A stretch of 64,000 nucleotides of DNA from Nevskia ramosa DSM 11499 (GCF_000420645.1 NZ_ATVI01000012.1:124001-188000); one strand, 5' to 3'. Numbered from the stretch's first letter, positions 51,662-60,727 are shown. Translations and numbers: made by a program. The notes: a model not told the origin generated them from the letters alone.

Positions 51662-52261
51662 ATGTCAGGCGTCGAGAAAACCCCCAAGTCCAGAAACAGC
51701 CTCGAGGGCTTCCTGCGGACCGGCTATCTGATTCATGACGTCTCGCGTCTGCGACGCATGCTCTATGACCAGCGCTCGCGTCATCTCGGTATCACGCGCT
51801 CGCAATGGTGGGTGTTGTTCAATCTTTCCCGTGGCGATGGTCGGCCGCTGAACCAGAACGAGCTTGCGCAGATGCTCGAAATGGGCAGTGCCTCGATGGG
51901 CGAACTGCTGCTGCGCCTCGAGAAATCCGGTTTCATCGAGCGTCAGGCGGTGCCCGGTGATCGTCGCTCGAAGCATGTGGTTATTGCCGAACGCGGTCTG
52001 GAAGTGCTGGAGCACATGCGCCTGGTTGCGCGTGCCAGCAACGAAGCAATCATGGATGGCATCTCGGTCGAAGATCAGTTGTTGCTCAACAATCTGCTGT
52101 CGAGAATGAAGAACAACCTGCTGACTCAGGTTGCACTGGAGCCAGGCAATCCCGCCGATGCGGCTGCCCGCGCGGCGCTCAGCGCGGAAGAGGGCGAACG
52201 TCCGGCGAGGGCTCGCAGTCGTTCTCGTGTCGACTCCACTGCCGAGGCGTCTGGCCCATGA
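51662..52261 (+). CDS. MarR-family transcriptional regulator
   Basis: This 199-residue protein has a winged-helix core at about 40-140 (GITRSQWWVLFNLSRGDGRPLNQNELAQMLEMGSASMGELLLRLEKSGFIERQ, then the wing PGDRRSKHVVI). An Arg/Ser-rich C-terminal tail follows. It starts 9 bases after the ATPase stop, so it sits in the same operon and may regulate it in response to an aromatic acid or CoA ester (inference). A longer upstream frame lies within the ATPase gene and is not used. Confidence 0.87.
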   Translation: MSGVEKTPKSRNSLEGFLRTGYLIHDVSRLRRMLYDQRSRHLGITRSQWWVLFNLSRGDGRPLNQNELAQMLEMGSASMGELLLRLEKSGFIERQAVPGDRRSKHVVIAERGLEVLEHMRLVARASNEAIMDGISVEDQLLLNNLLSRMKNNLLTQVALEPGNPADAAARAALSAEEGERPARARSRSRVDSTAEASGP

Positions 52262-52419
52262 GCGCGATCAAGCGTGCTTGTTCCGAGCGAAGGCAGTTGC
52301 TGGCAGTCCGAGTCGTACACGCCGGTCACTTCGGCCCGCGACGTTTGCACGCCGCCTGCTGAACCGAATTCCACCATTCAAGCCATTACCACCCTTTCCA
52401 TTTCTGTCGAGAGTTCGTC

Positions 52420-53538
52420 ATGAAAGATTATCTGAAGTACTACGCTGCAACCCTGCTGATCGGGGCAGGGCTCGCCGGTTTCTATCTGGGTGGCGATTGG
52501 GTCTGGCTGGGCTTCGCGACGTTCCCGCTGGTGACCTTCATCGACTTCGTCTTCCCTCGCGACTACAGCGTGCGCAAGATGACTTCCGCATTCTGGGCGT
52601 CGATTCCAGTCTGGCTTGGTGGCCTCGGTCCGGTGGTGCTGTTCCTGGCATTCGGCTGGCGCATGCACGTCGAAGCGCTGACCGGCTGGCAGTTGTTCGG
52701 TGGTGTCATGTCTTCCGCCTGGCTGGCACTGGTGCCGGGCATCGCGGCCCAGCATGAGCTGTTTCATTCACGCGATCCGCTGGCCCGCACCGTCGGCCGC
52801 TATGCGCAGTTCACCCTGTTCGACGGCATGCGCGACATCGAGCACGTGATCTACCACCACATCGATGTGTCGACGCCTCACGATCTGAGCACCGCGCCGC
52901 GCGGCACCTCGATCTACAAGTTCACGCCGAAGGCGGTCTGGGGCACGATCGCCTACGCGCTGAAGGCCGAGAGCATGGCCCTGCGCAAGCGCGGCCTGTC
53001 GGGCTGGAACTGGCGCCACCGCGTATGGAAGATCGTCGCCATCCAGATCGTCTTCCAGAGCATCATCTTCGCGATGGCGGGCCTCACCGGCGTGCTCTGC
53101 GTGCTGGCGGCGATGTTCATCGCCAAGACCTGGACCGAATCGTTCAGCTATTTCCAGCACTACGGCCAGACCCGCGTGCCGGGTACGCCGGTCGGTCGTC
53201 GCCATGTCTGGAATCATCTCGGTGTTGCCACGCGCGTGCTCGGTTTCGAGCTGACCAACCACGCCGATCACCACATGAACTCCTATGCGCCGTACTACAA
53301 GCTGATTCCGCACCGCGAAGGCATCGAGCTGCCGAGCGTGTTCGTCTGCTTTCTCGCCGCGCTGATTCCGCCGCTGTGGGAAGCGACGATCATCAAGCCG
53401 GCGCTGAAGCGCTGGGACATGGAATTCGCAACCCCGGGCGAGCGCAAGCTGGCCCGCGAGCAGAACCTTGCAGCGGGTTGGGAAGACTGGTTCGAGACCG
53501 AGCAGAACTGGCCGTCGCAGCAGACGGTGGGCTGCTGA
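52420..53538 (+). CDS. AlkB/XylM-type membrane di-iron hydroxylase
   Basis: This 372-residue integral membrane monooxygenase has six TM segments and the eight-His site: HELFH (112-116), EHVIYHH (141-147) and NHADHH (about 283-288). The AlkB-family segment YFQHYGQTRVPG is also present. The His-box spacing fits alkane/xylene/p-cymene hydroxylases rather than sterol desaturases. It would oxidise a terminal or benzylic methyl using a rubredoxin or ferredoxin-type reductase, neither of which lies beside it. A 158-base untranslated gap separates it from the MarR gene. Confidence 0.86.
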   Translation: MKDYLKYYAATLLIGAGLAGFYLGGDWVWLGFATFPLVTFIDFVFPRDYSVRKMTSAFWASIPVWLGGLGPVVLFLAFGWRMHVEALTGWQLFGGVMSSAWLALVPGIAAQHELFHSRDPLARTVGRYAQFTLFDGMRDIEHVIYHHIDVSTPHDLSTAPRGTSIYKFTPKAVWGTIAYALKAESMALRKRGLSGWNWRHRVWKIVAIQIVFQSIIFAMAGLTGVLCVLAAMFIAKTWTESFSYFQHYGQTRVPGTPVGRRHVWNHLGVATRVLGFELTNHADHHMNSYAPYYKLIPHREGIELPSVFVCFLAALIPPLWEATIIKPALKRWDMEFATPGERKLAREQNLAAGWEDWFETEQNWPSQQTVGC

Positions 53539-53586
53539 TCCAAGCATCAAAGACGGGATCGTTCCTCGGAATGATCCGGTCCACGG

Positions 53587-53623
53587 AAAAGGCGGAGGTC
53601 GCGTTTGCGGCCTCCGCCTTTTT
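53587..53623. terminator. Bidirectional rho-independent terminator
   Basis: AAAGGCGGAGG (53588-53598) pairs with CCTCCGCCTTT (53611-53621), flanked by A's on the left and T's on the right. It sits between the convergent hydroxylase and cupin genes and can end transcription from both sides. Confidence 0.88.
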
Positions 53624-53643
53624 CGTTGAATGAAGTTCGGCCG

Positions 53644-54138
53644 CTACCGATCCTTGTCGGTCTTCTCGCGATCGTAGTAGTCGACCGTGTTCTCGGCGCG
53701 GAACATCTTCCGGATGTTTCTTTCGCCGCGCTGCCCGGCCACGATCATTATCTTCTGCGAGTCCGGGTATTCGCAGGTCTCGACGTCGACCAGTGTCGAC
53801 AAGGCCAGGTAGCGCATGGTCGTCGTGCCGGTGTTGATGATCTGGTGCGCGCCCTCGGGCCCTCCTGGCGGGCAGGCAATCACGTCGTGCTGGCGGATCG
53901 GGTAACGCTGGTTGCCGAACCGCAACTCGCCTTCGCCTTCCAGGATCAGGAACATTTCCTCTTCGCCATGATGGCAATGGAAGGGACATTGCGCCTTGCC
54001 GGGCGGCAGAACCGTCAGGTTGTAGCCCAGCTTCCTGGCCCCTATGTGGTCGCTGATCTGTCCGCGACGAGAGGTATACAGGCCGTTCTCCTCGACGTCG
54101 TCAAACTCGACCTCGTCGAGATTCATGATCGGTTTCAA
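53644..54138 (-). CDS. Cupin-domain protein
   Basis: This 164-residue single-cupin protein has motif 1 CPFHCHHGEEEMFLILEGEGEL (His and Glu metal ligands) and motif 2 PPGGPEGAHQIINTG. A C-terminal extension of about 45 residues follows. Such proteins may be dioxygenases, isomerases or sensors; no reaction can be assigned. It is the last gene of the minus-strand catabolic operon, 58 bases after the epoxide-hydrolase-like gene. Confidence 0.82.
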   Translation of the reverse strand: MKPIMNLDEVEFDDVEENGLYTSRRGQISDHIGARKLGYNLTVLPPGKAQCPFHCHHGEEEMFLILEGEGELRFGNQRYPIRQHDVIACPPGGPEGAHQIINTGTTTMRYLALSTLVDVETCEYPDSQKIMIVAGQRGERNIRKMFRAENTVDYYDREKTDKDR

Positions 54139-54196
54139 CCGGTAGCCCTCCAGAGACCTCGTCGGGAAATGCCGGTATTGCTTCCGACGGTCGGTC

Positions 54197-54580
54197 CTAT
54201 TCTGGCAACAGTGGTCGCGGATCGAAATAGTCGGACCAGCGAACGATCTTGCCGGCCTTGACGGTGAACATGCCGGCCAGAGGGAACGACATCATCCGCG
54301 TGCCATCCACCTTGTCCATGTGATCGATCCGCTCGGTCAAAACCGTGTCACCGGACACCGCGATCGTGATCAGGTCGACGACCAGCGCGTGCATTGCGTA
54401 GCCATCGATGAAGGCCTGCATCATCGCTTTCATCGTCGCCTTGTCAGGCGCGGTCGGCAGGCCGGTGTTCTCCCACTTGCAGTCGTCGGCGCAATGCCGA
54501 TCAATGGCTGCAATCAGGCCGCCGCCGCTGCCCATTTCCGCAAAGAAGGCACGTACGACGCTTTCAGGGTTCTGGCTCAT
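54197..54580 (-). CDS. Limonene-1,2-epoxide-hydrolase-like protein
   Basis: This 127-residue protein has the cone-shaped NTF2/LEH fold. Numbering from ATG 54580, Arg84 and Asp86 (ERIDHM) and Asp117 (WSDYFD) reproduce the spacing of the Arg99-Asp101-Asp132 triad of Rhodococcus limonene-1,2-epoxide hydrolase. Trp115 matches Trp130 and Asn38 the water-binding Asn55, while the Tyr53 position is Trp36. It would open an epoxide by direct water attack. Codons upstream of 54580 overlap the DUF3237 gene and are not used. The substrate is not necessarily limonene. Confidence 0.78.
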   Translation of the reverse strand: MSQNPESVVRAFFAEMGSGGGLIAAIDRHCADDCKWENTGLPTAPDKATMKAMMQAFIDGYAMHALVVDLITIAVSGDTVLTERIDHMDKVDGTRMMSFPLAGMFTVKAGKIVRWSDYFDPRPLLPE

Positions 54581-54597
54581 GTACGGACTTCCTCGAT

Positions 54598-55062
54598 TCA
54601 GTCGACGCGATAAACCTTGTACTCGACCGTGCCGCCTGCGAGCAGGCGACCGGCGCCGACGAACAGCGTGTGATTGACCCAGGCATAGCGCGGGTCTCCG
54701 CATTCCAGCCTTGGCGAGGTGCGCAGATAGGCGTCGCCGAAGTCGGTGCCGGCACCGGTGGTCAGTGCGCCGCCGATCGCCGCGTTCATCTCCAGATAGC
54801 CGTGATAGTTCATGTAGATGAAGGCGCCGTCTTCGGTCGCGATCTGGCCGCGGACATCGACCCGGCCATAGCCGTCGCCGCCGACCAGCAGCCAGTCACC
54901 ACCGCCCAGAAAGCGACCCTTCAGACGCTCGCCGGTGACCGTGCCTTCGCCCATCGTGAAACACATGCGAGCGCCCATCGGGTTCGGGCCGGTATCGACC
55001 GGTGGCTGCACCTGTGACGTGAAGGTGAACTCATGAACCAGGCTGGCGGCTTCCTTGGACAT
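54598..55062 (-). CDS. DUF3237 protein
   Basis: This 154-residue protein begins SLVHEFTFTSQVQPPVDTGPNP, continues LKGRFLGGGDWLLVGGDGYGRVDVRGQIATEDGAFIYMNYHGYL and ends GTVEYKVYRVD, the beta-barrel pattern of DUF3237. The ATG at 55062 gives the family-typical length. DUF3237 genes often sit in catabolic clusters with SDRs and acyl-CoA enzymes, but no activity is known to me. Confidence 0.83.
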   Translation of the reverse strand: MSKEAASLVHEFTFTSQVQPPVDTGPNPMGARMCFTMGEGTVTGERLKGRFLGGGDWLLVGGDGYGRVDVRGQIATEDGAFIYMNYHGYLEMNAAIGGALTTGAGTDFGDAYLRTSPRLECGDPRYAWVNHTLFVGAGRLLAGGTVEYKVYRVD

Positions 55063-55070
55063 GGCGGGGC

Positions 55071-55466
55071 TCAGGGCGTGCACAGGATGGCATTGGTGTG
55101 CATCGTGTCCAGGTATTCCTTGACCGCGGCGATCTTGCCGTCGCGCACCTTGAACAGGAAGTGATAGAGGTTGTTGTAAGTGCGGCCGTTGCGGGTATCG
55201 ACGAAGGACTCTGCTTCGAGGGCGACGCGATCGCCTTCGGCCGTCCAGTCGCGAGGTTCGATGCGGATCGGGCCGGTACAGACATCGAGCACGCCGGACA
55301 GCAGCTTCTCGAACTGCGCCCTGGTATAAGTTCCGGAAATCGGCATCGTGCCGGCGACCCACCAGGTGGCATCGTCGGTCATCATCGCCATCGTCTCTTT
55401 CACTGCGCCCGAAGAGAACAGTTCGAGAAAGCGGGCGACGGTCTGCTTGTTGGCTTCTGCGCTCAT
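55071..55466 (-). CDS. SnoaL-like / NTF2-fold protein
   Basis: This 131-residue protein has the NTF2-fold opening KQTVARFLELFSSGAVKETMAMMTDDATWWVAG and the closing YHFLFKVRDGKIAAVKEYLDTMHTNAIL. Relatives include ketosteroid isomerases and polyketide cyclases as well as limonene-type hydrolases. The LEH Arg-x-Asp triad is not evident, so it is not a second LEH. The ATG at 55466 is the natural start; upstream codons run into the ferredoxin gene. Substrate unknown. Confidence 0.82.
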   Translation of the reverse strand: MSAEANKQTVARFLELFSSGAVKETMAMMTDDATWWVAGTMPISGTYTRAQFEKLLSGVLDVCTGPIRIEPRDWTAEGDRVALEAESFVDTRNGRTYNNLYHFLFKVRDGKIAAVKEYLDTMHTNAILCTP

Positions 55467-55486
55467 CGTTGGTTGTTGTCCTTGAT

Positions 55487-55822
55487 TCAGGTAGAGACCG
55501 TTTCCGGCAATGCGACCGAGATCTGGCCGTCGTCGGCGACCTTCACGGCGTAGCTCGGCACCGGCACTTTTCCAAGCGGGCCGATGCCGGTGCCGGTACG
55601 CATGTCGAAGCAGGCGCCATGCTTCGGGCAATACAGCTGATGTCCGCGCATGCGCCCGCCTTCGAGCGCGGCCAGTTGATGTGTGCAGCGATTGGCCAGC
55701 GCGTAGACGCCAGCTGCCGTGCGGCATAGCAGGATCGACTTGCCTTCGACCTTGAACGCCCTGTTGGTGTCGACGGCCAACTCGGCGAGCATCGCCACCG
55801 GCAGCCAGCGGGCTTCACTCAT
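55487..55822 (-). CDS. Rieske-type [2Fe-2S] ferredoxin
   Basis: This 111-residue protein has the Rieske signature CTH and CPKH (in NRCTHQLAALEGG...LYCPKHGACFD) and no transmembrane anchor, so it is a soluble electron carrier. It lies 5 bases downstream of the Rieske oxygenase alpha-subunit gene and is its likely electron donor. No reductase or beta subunit is seen nearby. Confidence 0.88.
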   Translation of the reverse strand: MSEARWLPVAMLAELAVDTNRAFKVEGKSILLCRTAAGVYALANRCTHQLAALEGGRMRGHQLYCPKHGACFDMRTGTGIGPLGKVPVPSYAVKVADDGQISVALPETVST

Positions 55823-55827
55823 CGTTG

Positions 55828-57204
55828 TTACTTCTCGCCGGAGACGTAGCGGTCCACTTCCTTGTGGAAGTGGCGAATCCGCGCTTCCTGCTCGCCCCAC
55901 AGCGGGCCCTTGAAGCCGCGCGATTTCAGTCCCGATTGCACATGCGGCACCAGCTCGAAATCCTGCAGCAGCACCGGCCCGATGCCCGGCACTTCGTTGG
56001 CAGCCCAGCGCTCGATCTCCGGCCGCACCGCACCGGTCACGTCGATGTCCTTCGGCATCGCCATCCAGGTCGGCACGTCGTAGTTCGGCGTGTCGACATG
56101 GCGATAAAGCAGCATGTTGTCGTAGGTGAATTTCTCGGGATCGGTCGGGTTTGGCACGAAGCGCATGATGAACACGCCTTCGGCATGCATGCCCATCTGC
56201 ACGTTCGGGAACATGCCGGTGATCCAGCCATCGCTGAGCTGGCCGTCGGTCAATTGATTCCAGTCCTTGAGGCCGAGACGCGCAGCGCGTTCGCGCTTGG
56301 CGATCTGGATATCGCGGCGGGTATCGGCAACGGTGCCGGTGTACGTGTCGGGATCGATGCCGGCATCGCGCAGGAAGATCTTGGTGCCTTCATCGAGATC
56401 GCGTGAATGCTCCACTTCATGGCGATGCGACTTGATGCCGAACCACATGATCATCCGGCTGAAGCCGTTCTTGTAGAGATCGACCTGGCTGAATTCCTCG
56501 ATCGAGCCCTGCGTCTGCGGATGGATATGCGGCAGATGGTAGGACTCGTAGAAGGTATCGACGCCGGTCTTCCAGTTGCTGCTCCAGTCGCTGCGCGTAT
56601 GGCGGACCAGGTTCATCGTTTCCAGGCCGTAGGCTTCGACATAGCCTTCCGGCAGGCCCATCCATTCCTTCAGCGGCGGTGCCTTGCCGTCCATGTTGAT
56701 GAACACCAGGCCGGCCAGGTGATCGCAGCGCACTTCGGTCAGGCCGGGGCGATGGGCGATCAGCTTGGGATTGAAGGTTTCCTCGTCGACAATCTCCTGC
56801 AGCTTGCCGTTGCCACCGAAACGCCAGCCGTGGAACGGGCAGGTGAAGCTGTCGGCGACACCGCGATCGACCTGGCAGACGCGGTTTCCGCGATGCGGGC
56901 AGCTGTTGTAGAACGCCTTGATCGACAGATCATCCTGGCGAACCAGCAGGAATTCCTCGTGGCCGTGCTGGTACAGCGTGTAGTCGCCGGCTTCGCGGAT
57001 GTCGGAGGTCACCGCGGCCAGCAGCCAGACCTTCGGCCACAACGTCTGCCATTCCTTGGCCATGAATTCGCGCGAGTAGTAGCGCGAGGGATCGATGACA
57101 TCGCTGCCATTGTCGATCGGTGGCGAACGGCCTTCCAGCGAGCCTGCCGGCGCGCCGAGGTCGAGGGGAAACTTGAACTGCTCGAGACCAGGATTGTCGC
57201 CCAT
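55828..57204 (-). CDS. Rieske non-heme iron oxygenase, alpha subunit
   Basis: This 458-residue aromatic-ring-hydroxylating-type oxygenase has Rieske ligands Cys102/His104 (SCPHRG) and Cys122/His125 (CPFHGW) with exact family spacing. The mononuclear iron facial triad is DTFYESYHLPHIHP (two His) plus Asp in LLQDFELV, and the bridging Asp is in TGVDTFYESYH. It would dihydroxylate or mono-oxygenate a cyclic substrate. No beta subunit is present, suggesting an alpha3-type enzyme. Confidence 0.9.
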   Translation of the reverse strand: MGDNPGLEQFKFPLDLGAPAGSLEGRSPPIDNGSDVIDPSRYYSREFMAKEWQTLWPKVWLLAAVTSDIREAGDYTLYQHGHEEFLLVRQDDLSIKAFYNSCPHRGNRVCQVDRGVADSFTCPFHGWRFGGNGKLQEIVDEETFNPKLIAHRPGLTEVRCDHLAGLVFINMDGKAPPLKEWMGLPEGYVEAYGLETMNLVRHTRSDWSSNWKTGVDTFYESYHLPHIHPQTQGSIEEFSQVDLYKNGFSRMIMWFGIKSHRHEVEHSRDLDEGTKIFLRDAGIDPDTYTGTVADTRRDIQIAKRERAARLGLKDWNQLTDGQLSDGWITGMFPNVQMGMHAEGVFIMRFVPNPTDPEKFTYDNMLLYRHVDTPNYDVPTWMAMPKDIDVTGAVRPEIERWAANEVPGIGPVLLQDFELVPHVQSGLKSRGFKGPLWGEQEARIRHFHKEVDRYVSGEK

Positions 57205-57329
57205 CGTATGACTCCTCCATCAATCGATTGCGGGGATGCCGCGTTCGAACGCGGTCTGGTGGGTAGTCGAAGAACCGTGGCACGGGAGCGCGTTCTCGTC
57301 GCGTCTCCCGCTCCGCTTGCAGCGGTGAA

Positions 57330-58112
57330 TCAGGTGAACGAGATGCGCACCACGTGGCCGTAGTCGACCGGCAGGATCACGCCGTTCAGATAGGAGCCGG
57401 CGTCGCTCGCCAGCAGCAGCAGCGGGCCATCGAGTTCTTCCAGCTTGCCGACGCGCTTCGCCGGCAGGTTGTCGACTTCGAGCTTTCCTTCCGGGCTGTC
57501 GAAGTACCAGTCGACCATTGCCGTGCGGAAGTAGCCCGGTGCAATGGAGTTGGCGCGAATGCCGTGCGGCAGCAGATCGATCGCCAGCTGCTTGGTGAAC
57601 TGGATCAGCGCCGCTTTCGCCGTGCCGTAGATCGACAGATAAGGCTTGGTCTGCTGACCGGTGATCGAAGTGATGTTGACGATGCTGCCCGGTTTGCCCT
57701 TGGCGATCAGGCGCTTCGAGAACTCGCGAGACATGCGCATGCAGCCGGTCAGATTGACGTTCATCAGGTTCTCCCACTGATCGTCGCTGATGTCCGGAAA
57801 CGGCACGAAGACGATCTGGCCGGCGTTGTTGACCAGCAGATCGATCGATCCATAAACCTTCTCGGCTTCATCGAACGCAGCGGTGACGCTGGCCGTGCTG
57901 CCGATGTCGACGGCGACCGCGACCGCGTCGCCACCGGCAGCGCGAATCTCCGCCGCGACCACCTCGATCTCGTCCTTGCGCCGTGCCGCGCAGACCACGC
58001 GCGCGCCGGCATCGGCCAGCGTCTTGACGAAGTGACGGCCCATGCCGCTGCTGGCGCCGGTGACCAGCGCGGTGCGGCCCTTCAGTGAAAACAGTTCGTT
58101 TGCCTTGCTCAT
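57330..58112 (-). CDS. Short-chain dehydrogenase/reductase (SDR, classical)
   Basis: This 260-residue NAD(P)-dependent oxidoreductase has TGASSGMG (18-25), NNAG and the catalytic Ser-Tyr-Lys (NITSITGQ...YGTAK). A basic residue pair (CAARRKDE) after the second strand suggests NADP preference. It would oxidise a secondary alcohol or dihydrodiol made by the oxygenases. It lies 125 bases upstream of the Rieske oxygenase gene in the same operon. Confidence 0.87.
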   Translation of the reverse strand: MSKANELFSLKGRTALVTGASSGMGRHFVKTLADAGARVVCAARRKDEIEVVAAEIRAAGGDAVAVAVDIGSTASVTAAFDEAEKVYGSIDLLVNNAGQIVFVPFPDISDDQWENLMNVNLTGCMRMSREFSKRLIAKGKPGSIVNITSITGQQTKPYLSIYGTAKAALIQFTKQLAIDLLPHGIRANSIAPGYFRTAMVDWYFDSPEGKLEVDNLPAKRVGKLEELDGPLLLLASDAGSYLNGVILPVDYGHVVRISFT

Positions 58113-58165
58113 TGCGTGTGTCGCTCCTCAGCGTGTTCTGGTCTTGTTGTGGGTTGCGGGCAGGC

Positions 58166-58915
58166 TCATTCCAGCAACAGCGCTTCGAGCCGCGCCCTTG
58201 TCGTGTCGTCCAGGCCCAGGGCTTCGCGCAGGTAGCGCTCGGCCGAGCCATGGTGTTGGTCGATCGTGGTCAATGCCGCAGTGAGATAGGACGGATGCGC
58301 CTGGGTCAGCGCCGCCATCACTTCCGGCGCCACGATGCCGCCGAGCTGGAACGTCAGGTCACGGCGATAGTCGTTGCTCAAGCGGTAATCGGCTTCGATC
58401 GTCGTTCGCGGCACGCCGAGCGCGCTCAGCAGCATCGCGGTGGCGAAGCCGGTGCGATCGCGACCGCTGGTGCAGTGGAAGACCAGCGGCAGGGAATCTG
58501 CATCGGCGATCAGGCGCAGCAGCCTTGCGAAGCTCGCCGACTGCTCGATGACGAAGCGGCGATAGATGTCCTGCACGCGGATTTCGATCTCGGACGGGTC
58601 GATGCTGCCGTCGCGCGCGCCGGCCAGCAGTTCCTCGCCGCCATGGGGCATGAAGCCGATCGCGTGCGTGGTGACGGTAGCGCCGAGCGGACGGTTCGGC
58701 TTGTGCTCGCGTTCCGGCTCGCCGCGAAGATCGCAGACGGTGCGCAGACCCAGGCTTTGCAGCAGCGCCAGATCCGCGTCGCCGAGTTCGGCCAGAGAGT
58801 CCGATCGGAACACCCGGCCCCAGCGCAACCGGCGACCGTCCACGGTCTCGTAGCCGCCGAGATCGCGGAAGTTCACCGCGCCACTGAGCGGCAGACGACG
58901 CAGGCCGGGTTCCAT
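58166..58915 (-). CDS. Tyrosine-phosphatase-family protein (PF13350 type)
   Basis: This 249-residue protein has the N-terminal NFRDLGGYETVDGRRLRWGRVFRSDSL block and the P-loop HCTSGRDRTGFA (Cys and Arg of CX5R), as in the dual-specificity/lipid phosphatase family typified by mycobacterial PtpB. The ATG at 58915 has GGTGA 5 bases upstream; longer starts reach into the next gene. Sitting two genes from an APH-type kinase, it may dephosphorylate the kinase product rather than a protein (inference). Confidence 0.82.
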   Translation of the reverse strand: MEPGLRRLPLSGAVNFRDLGGYETVDGRRLRWGRVFRSDSLAELGDADLALLQSLGLRTVCDLRGEPEREHKPNRPLGATVTTHAIGFMPHGGEELLAGARDGSIDPSEIEIRVQDIYRRFVIEQSASFARLLRLIADADSLPLVFHCTSGRDRTGFATAMLLSALGVPRTTIEADYRLSNDYRRDLTFQLGGIVAPEVMAALTQAHPSYLTAALTTIDQHHGSAERYLREALGLDDTTRARLEALLLE

Positions 58916-58929
58916 GGCAGTCACCGTGT

Positions 58930-59466
58930 TCAGCCTTTTGGGATCGGTGCCAGCAGGGTGTCGATCGCCGGCACCAGTGCCGGATTCGGTTCCCAGCCCT
59001 GCATCAGCAGCCACGAACGGTCGCGCAGCAGCTGTTCCCTGGACATCGCCAGCACGGTCTTTTCGACCGAGGCCTGCACGCTGTCCGAACCTTCGGCGTA
59101 GACCGCGCGCACGGTGTCAGCCGTCGCGGCACGCAGGCTGCGAATGGCATCGAGGATTTCCGAAGGTTCGGCGCGGGCACGATCGAGCACGTCGGCACCG
59201 GCGCGGCTGGCAACGGCCAGTTCGCCCGCGGCAGCGAGGCCGCCGGCCTGGGTGGCGAGCGTCTTCGCAGTCGCCAGCAGGCGGGCCAGTTCGTCGCAGT
59301 CGTAGCGGTATTCCAGCGGCAAATGCTGGGAGATCAGCATCAAGGTGCCGATGGTCAGCTGGGCCGATTGCATGGCCAGCTGATTGGTCTGATCCATCGC
59401 CGGAATCACGTCTTCCATCATCGCCTTGATGACGGTCTGAATCTGCAGCTGTGGGCGCATTTCCAT
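58930..59466 (-). CDS. Helical hypothetical protein adjacent to the APH-type kinase
   Basis: This 178-residue protein, mostly alpha-helical by composition, has a Met-rich N-terminus (MEMRPQLQIQTVIKAMMEDVIPAMDQTNQLAMQSA) and no signal peptide. It ends 14 bases before the phosphatase start, and its start lies 4 bases after the kinase stop, so it is probably co-translated with the kinase. It is possibly a partner subunit, as the small LvaB is for the LvaA kinase of levulinate catabolism. No homology to LvaB is claimed. Confidence 0.7.
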   Translation of the reverse strand: MEMRPQLQIQTVIKAMMEDVIPAMDQTNQLAMQSAQLTIGTLMLISQHLPLEYRYDCDELARLLATAKTLATQAGGLAAAGELAVASRAGADVLDRARAEPSEILDAIRSLRAATADTVRAVYAEGSDSVQASVEKTVLAMSREQLLRDRSWLLMQGWEPNPALVPAIDTLLAPIPKG

Positions 59467-59469
59467 GTT

Positions 59470-60666
59470 TCAGGCTCCTTTTTCAATCAGGCCGCGCATC
59501 TCGTCCATCAGCATGTAGCCCACGCCGAGCAGCCAGGCGAGCAGGATGTCCTGATGCGATTTGCCGTTCTTGGCGACGCGATAGCTGGTGCCCAGGGTCA
59601 TCGCGATCATCGAGTAGGCGTTGAACACCTGGTAGTAATGCAGGGCCTTGGCATCGACCTTCAGGCCCGAAGCCTTCTCGTAGGCTTCCAGGAACTCGTG
59701 CTCCGGCATCAGGCCGGAAATCAGCACGGTCTTGCCGTCCTCGGTCATCGTCGAGAACGCCTTGCTGGTGCTCCAGGCAAGGTCCTGATGACGATCGCCA
59801 ATGCGCGCCAGCTCCCAGTCCAGCCAGGTGCTGATCGTCAGCGTCGGTTCGTCGAACAGGTAGTTGCCGGTACGGAAATCGCCATGGACGATCGACAGCT
59901 GATCCACCGCTGGCGCGTGCTTGTGCAGCCAGCTCGAAGCCAGCGCCATCAGCGGCACTTCCTCCGCCGCGTCTTCTGCCCAGACCCGATCCCACCAGCT
60001 GACCGCCCAATGAGCGTTCTCGGTGCCGGTCTTGGGTACGTCGAATGAGGACAGCTCGGCCGTGGTGAAGTCGAAGGTATGCAGCTTGGCCATGTCGCGC
60101 ACGAACTGCGGCGCCAGTGCATTGCGCACGTCCGGCGGCATCCAGGTGCCGAGGCCCGAGACGCCGCTCTTGGCGGTGGACGGCTTGGTCACGCCGGCAG
60201 CGAAGCCGTAGACAATGCCCGGGTAGGGCAGGTGTTCGCCAAGCACGTCGACCCAGAACGCTTCCGGCACCGGCAGCGTGCCCTTCATCGCGTTGACAAT
60301 CTGGAATTCACGCAGGCGGCTGGTGGCGTGCAGCGATTCGGCGAGGTCGGTGCGCAGCACCATCCTGGTCGTCGTCTGGCCGACACCGGGACGATCCCAG
60401 GCCAGCTCGAAACCCATCTGCAGCTTCGAGGCGCCACCGGCGAGCCAATGAGCATTGCGTACTTCGAACGGCGTCTTGACGTTCGCGGCGATCAGCGCGG
60501 TGACGCCTTGCACCAGCGCTTCCAGCGGCAGCTTGGTGAACGGCGCGCCGGCGCGCTTTTCCATCTTCCAGGTCAGCGCGCGATCCACCTCGCGCTCGAC
60601 CACGAACTGCTTGCGCATCGTCGCGATCAGCTGCGGCGATGGTTTGTCCTTGTCGACCATCTGCAT
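59470..60666 (-). CDS. APH-family phosphotransferase (ACAD10/LvaA-like kinase fold)
   Basis: This 398-residue kinase has an N-lobe GGASKLQMGFEL, Brenner motif VHGDFRTGNYLF (catalytic Asp), metal-binding LDWELARIGDRHQDLAWS and a long helical C-lobe. The family phosphorylates hydroxyls; the ACAD10 N-domain and LvaA phosphorylate 4-hydroxyacyl-CoA to allow removal of the oxygen. Here it could prime a hydroxylated intermediate; antibiotic resistance is less likely given the catabolic setting. The substrate is inferred only. Confidence 0.83.
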   Translation of the reverse strand: MQMVDKDKPSPQLIATMRKQFVVEREVDRALTWKMEKRAGAPFTKLPLEALVQGVTALIAANVKTPFEVRNAHWLAGGASKLQMGFELAWDRPGVGQTTTRMVLRTDLAESLHATSRLREFQIVNAMKGTLPVPEAFWVDVLGEHLPYPGIVYGFAAGVTKPSTAKSGVSGLGTWMPPDVRNALAPQFVRDMAKLHTFDFTTAELSSFDVPKTGTENAHWAVSWWDRVWAEDAAEEVPLMALASSWLHKHAPAVDQLSIVHGDFRTGNYLFDEPTLTISTWLDWELARIGDRHQDLAWSTSKAFSTMTEDGKTVLISGLMPEHEFLEAYEKASGLKVDAKALHYYQVFNAYSMIAMTLGTSYRVAKNGKSHQDILLAWLLGVGYMLMDEMRGLIEKGA

Positions 60667-60727
60667 GGGCGGTCTCCTCGTTTAATTGATTTGTAGAGCG
60701 GCTTTTTTGTTGGAGCTGCGGCGCGAA

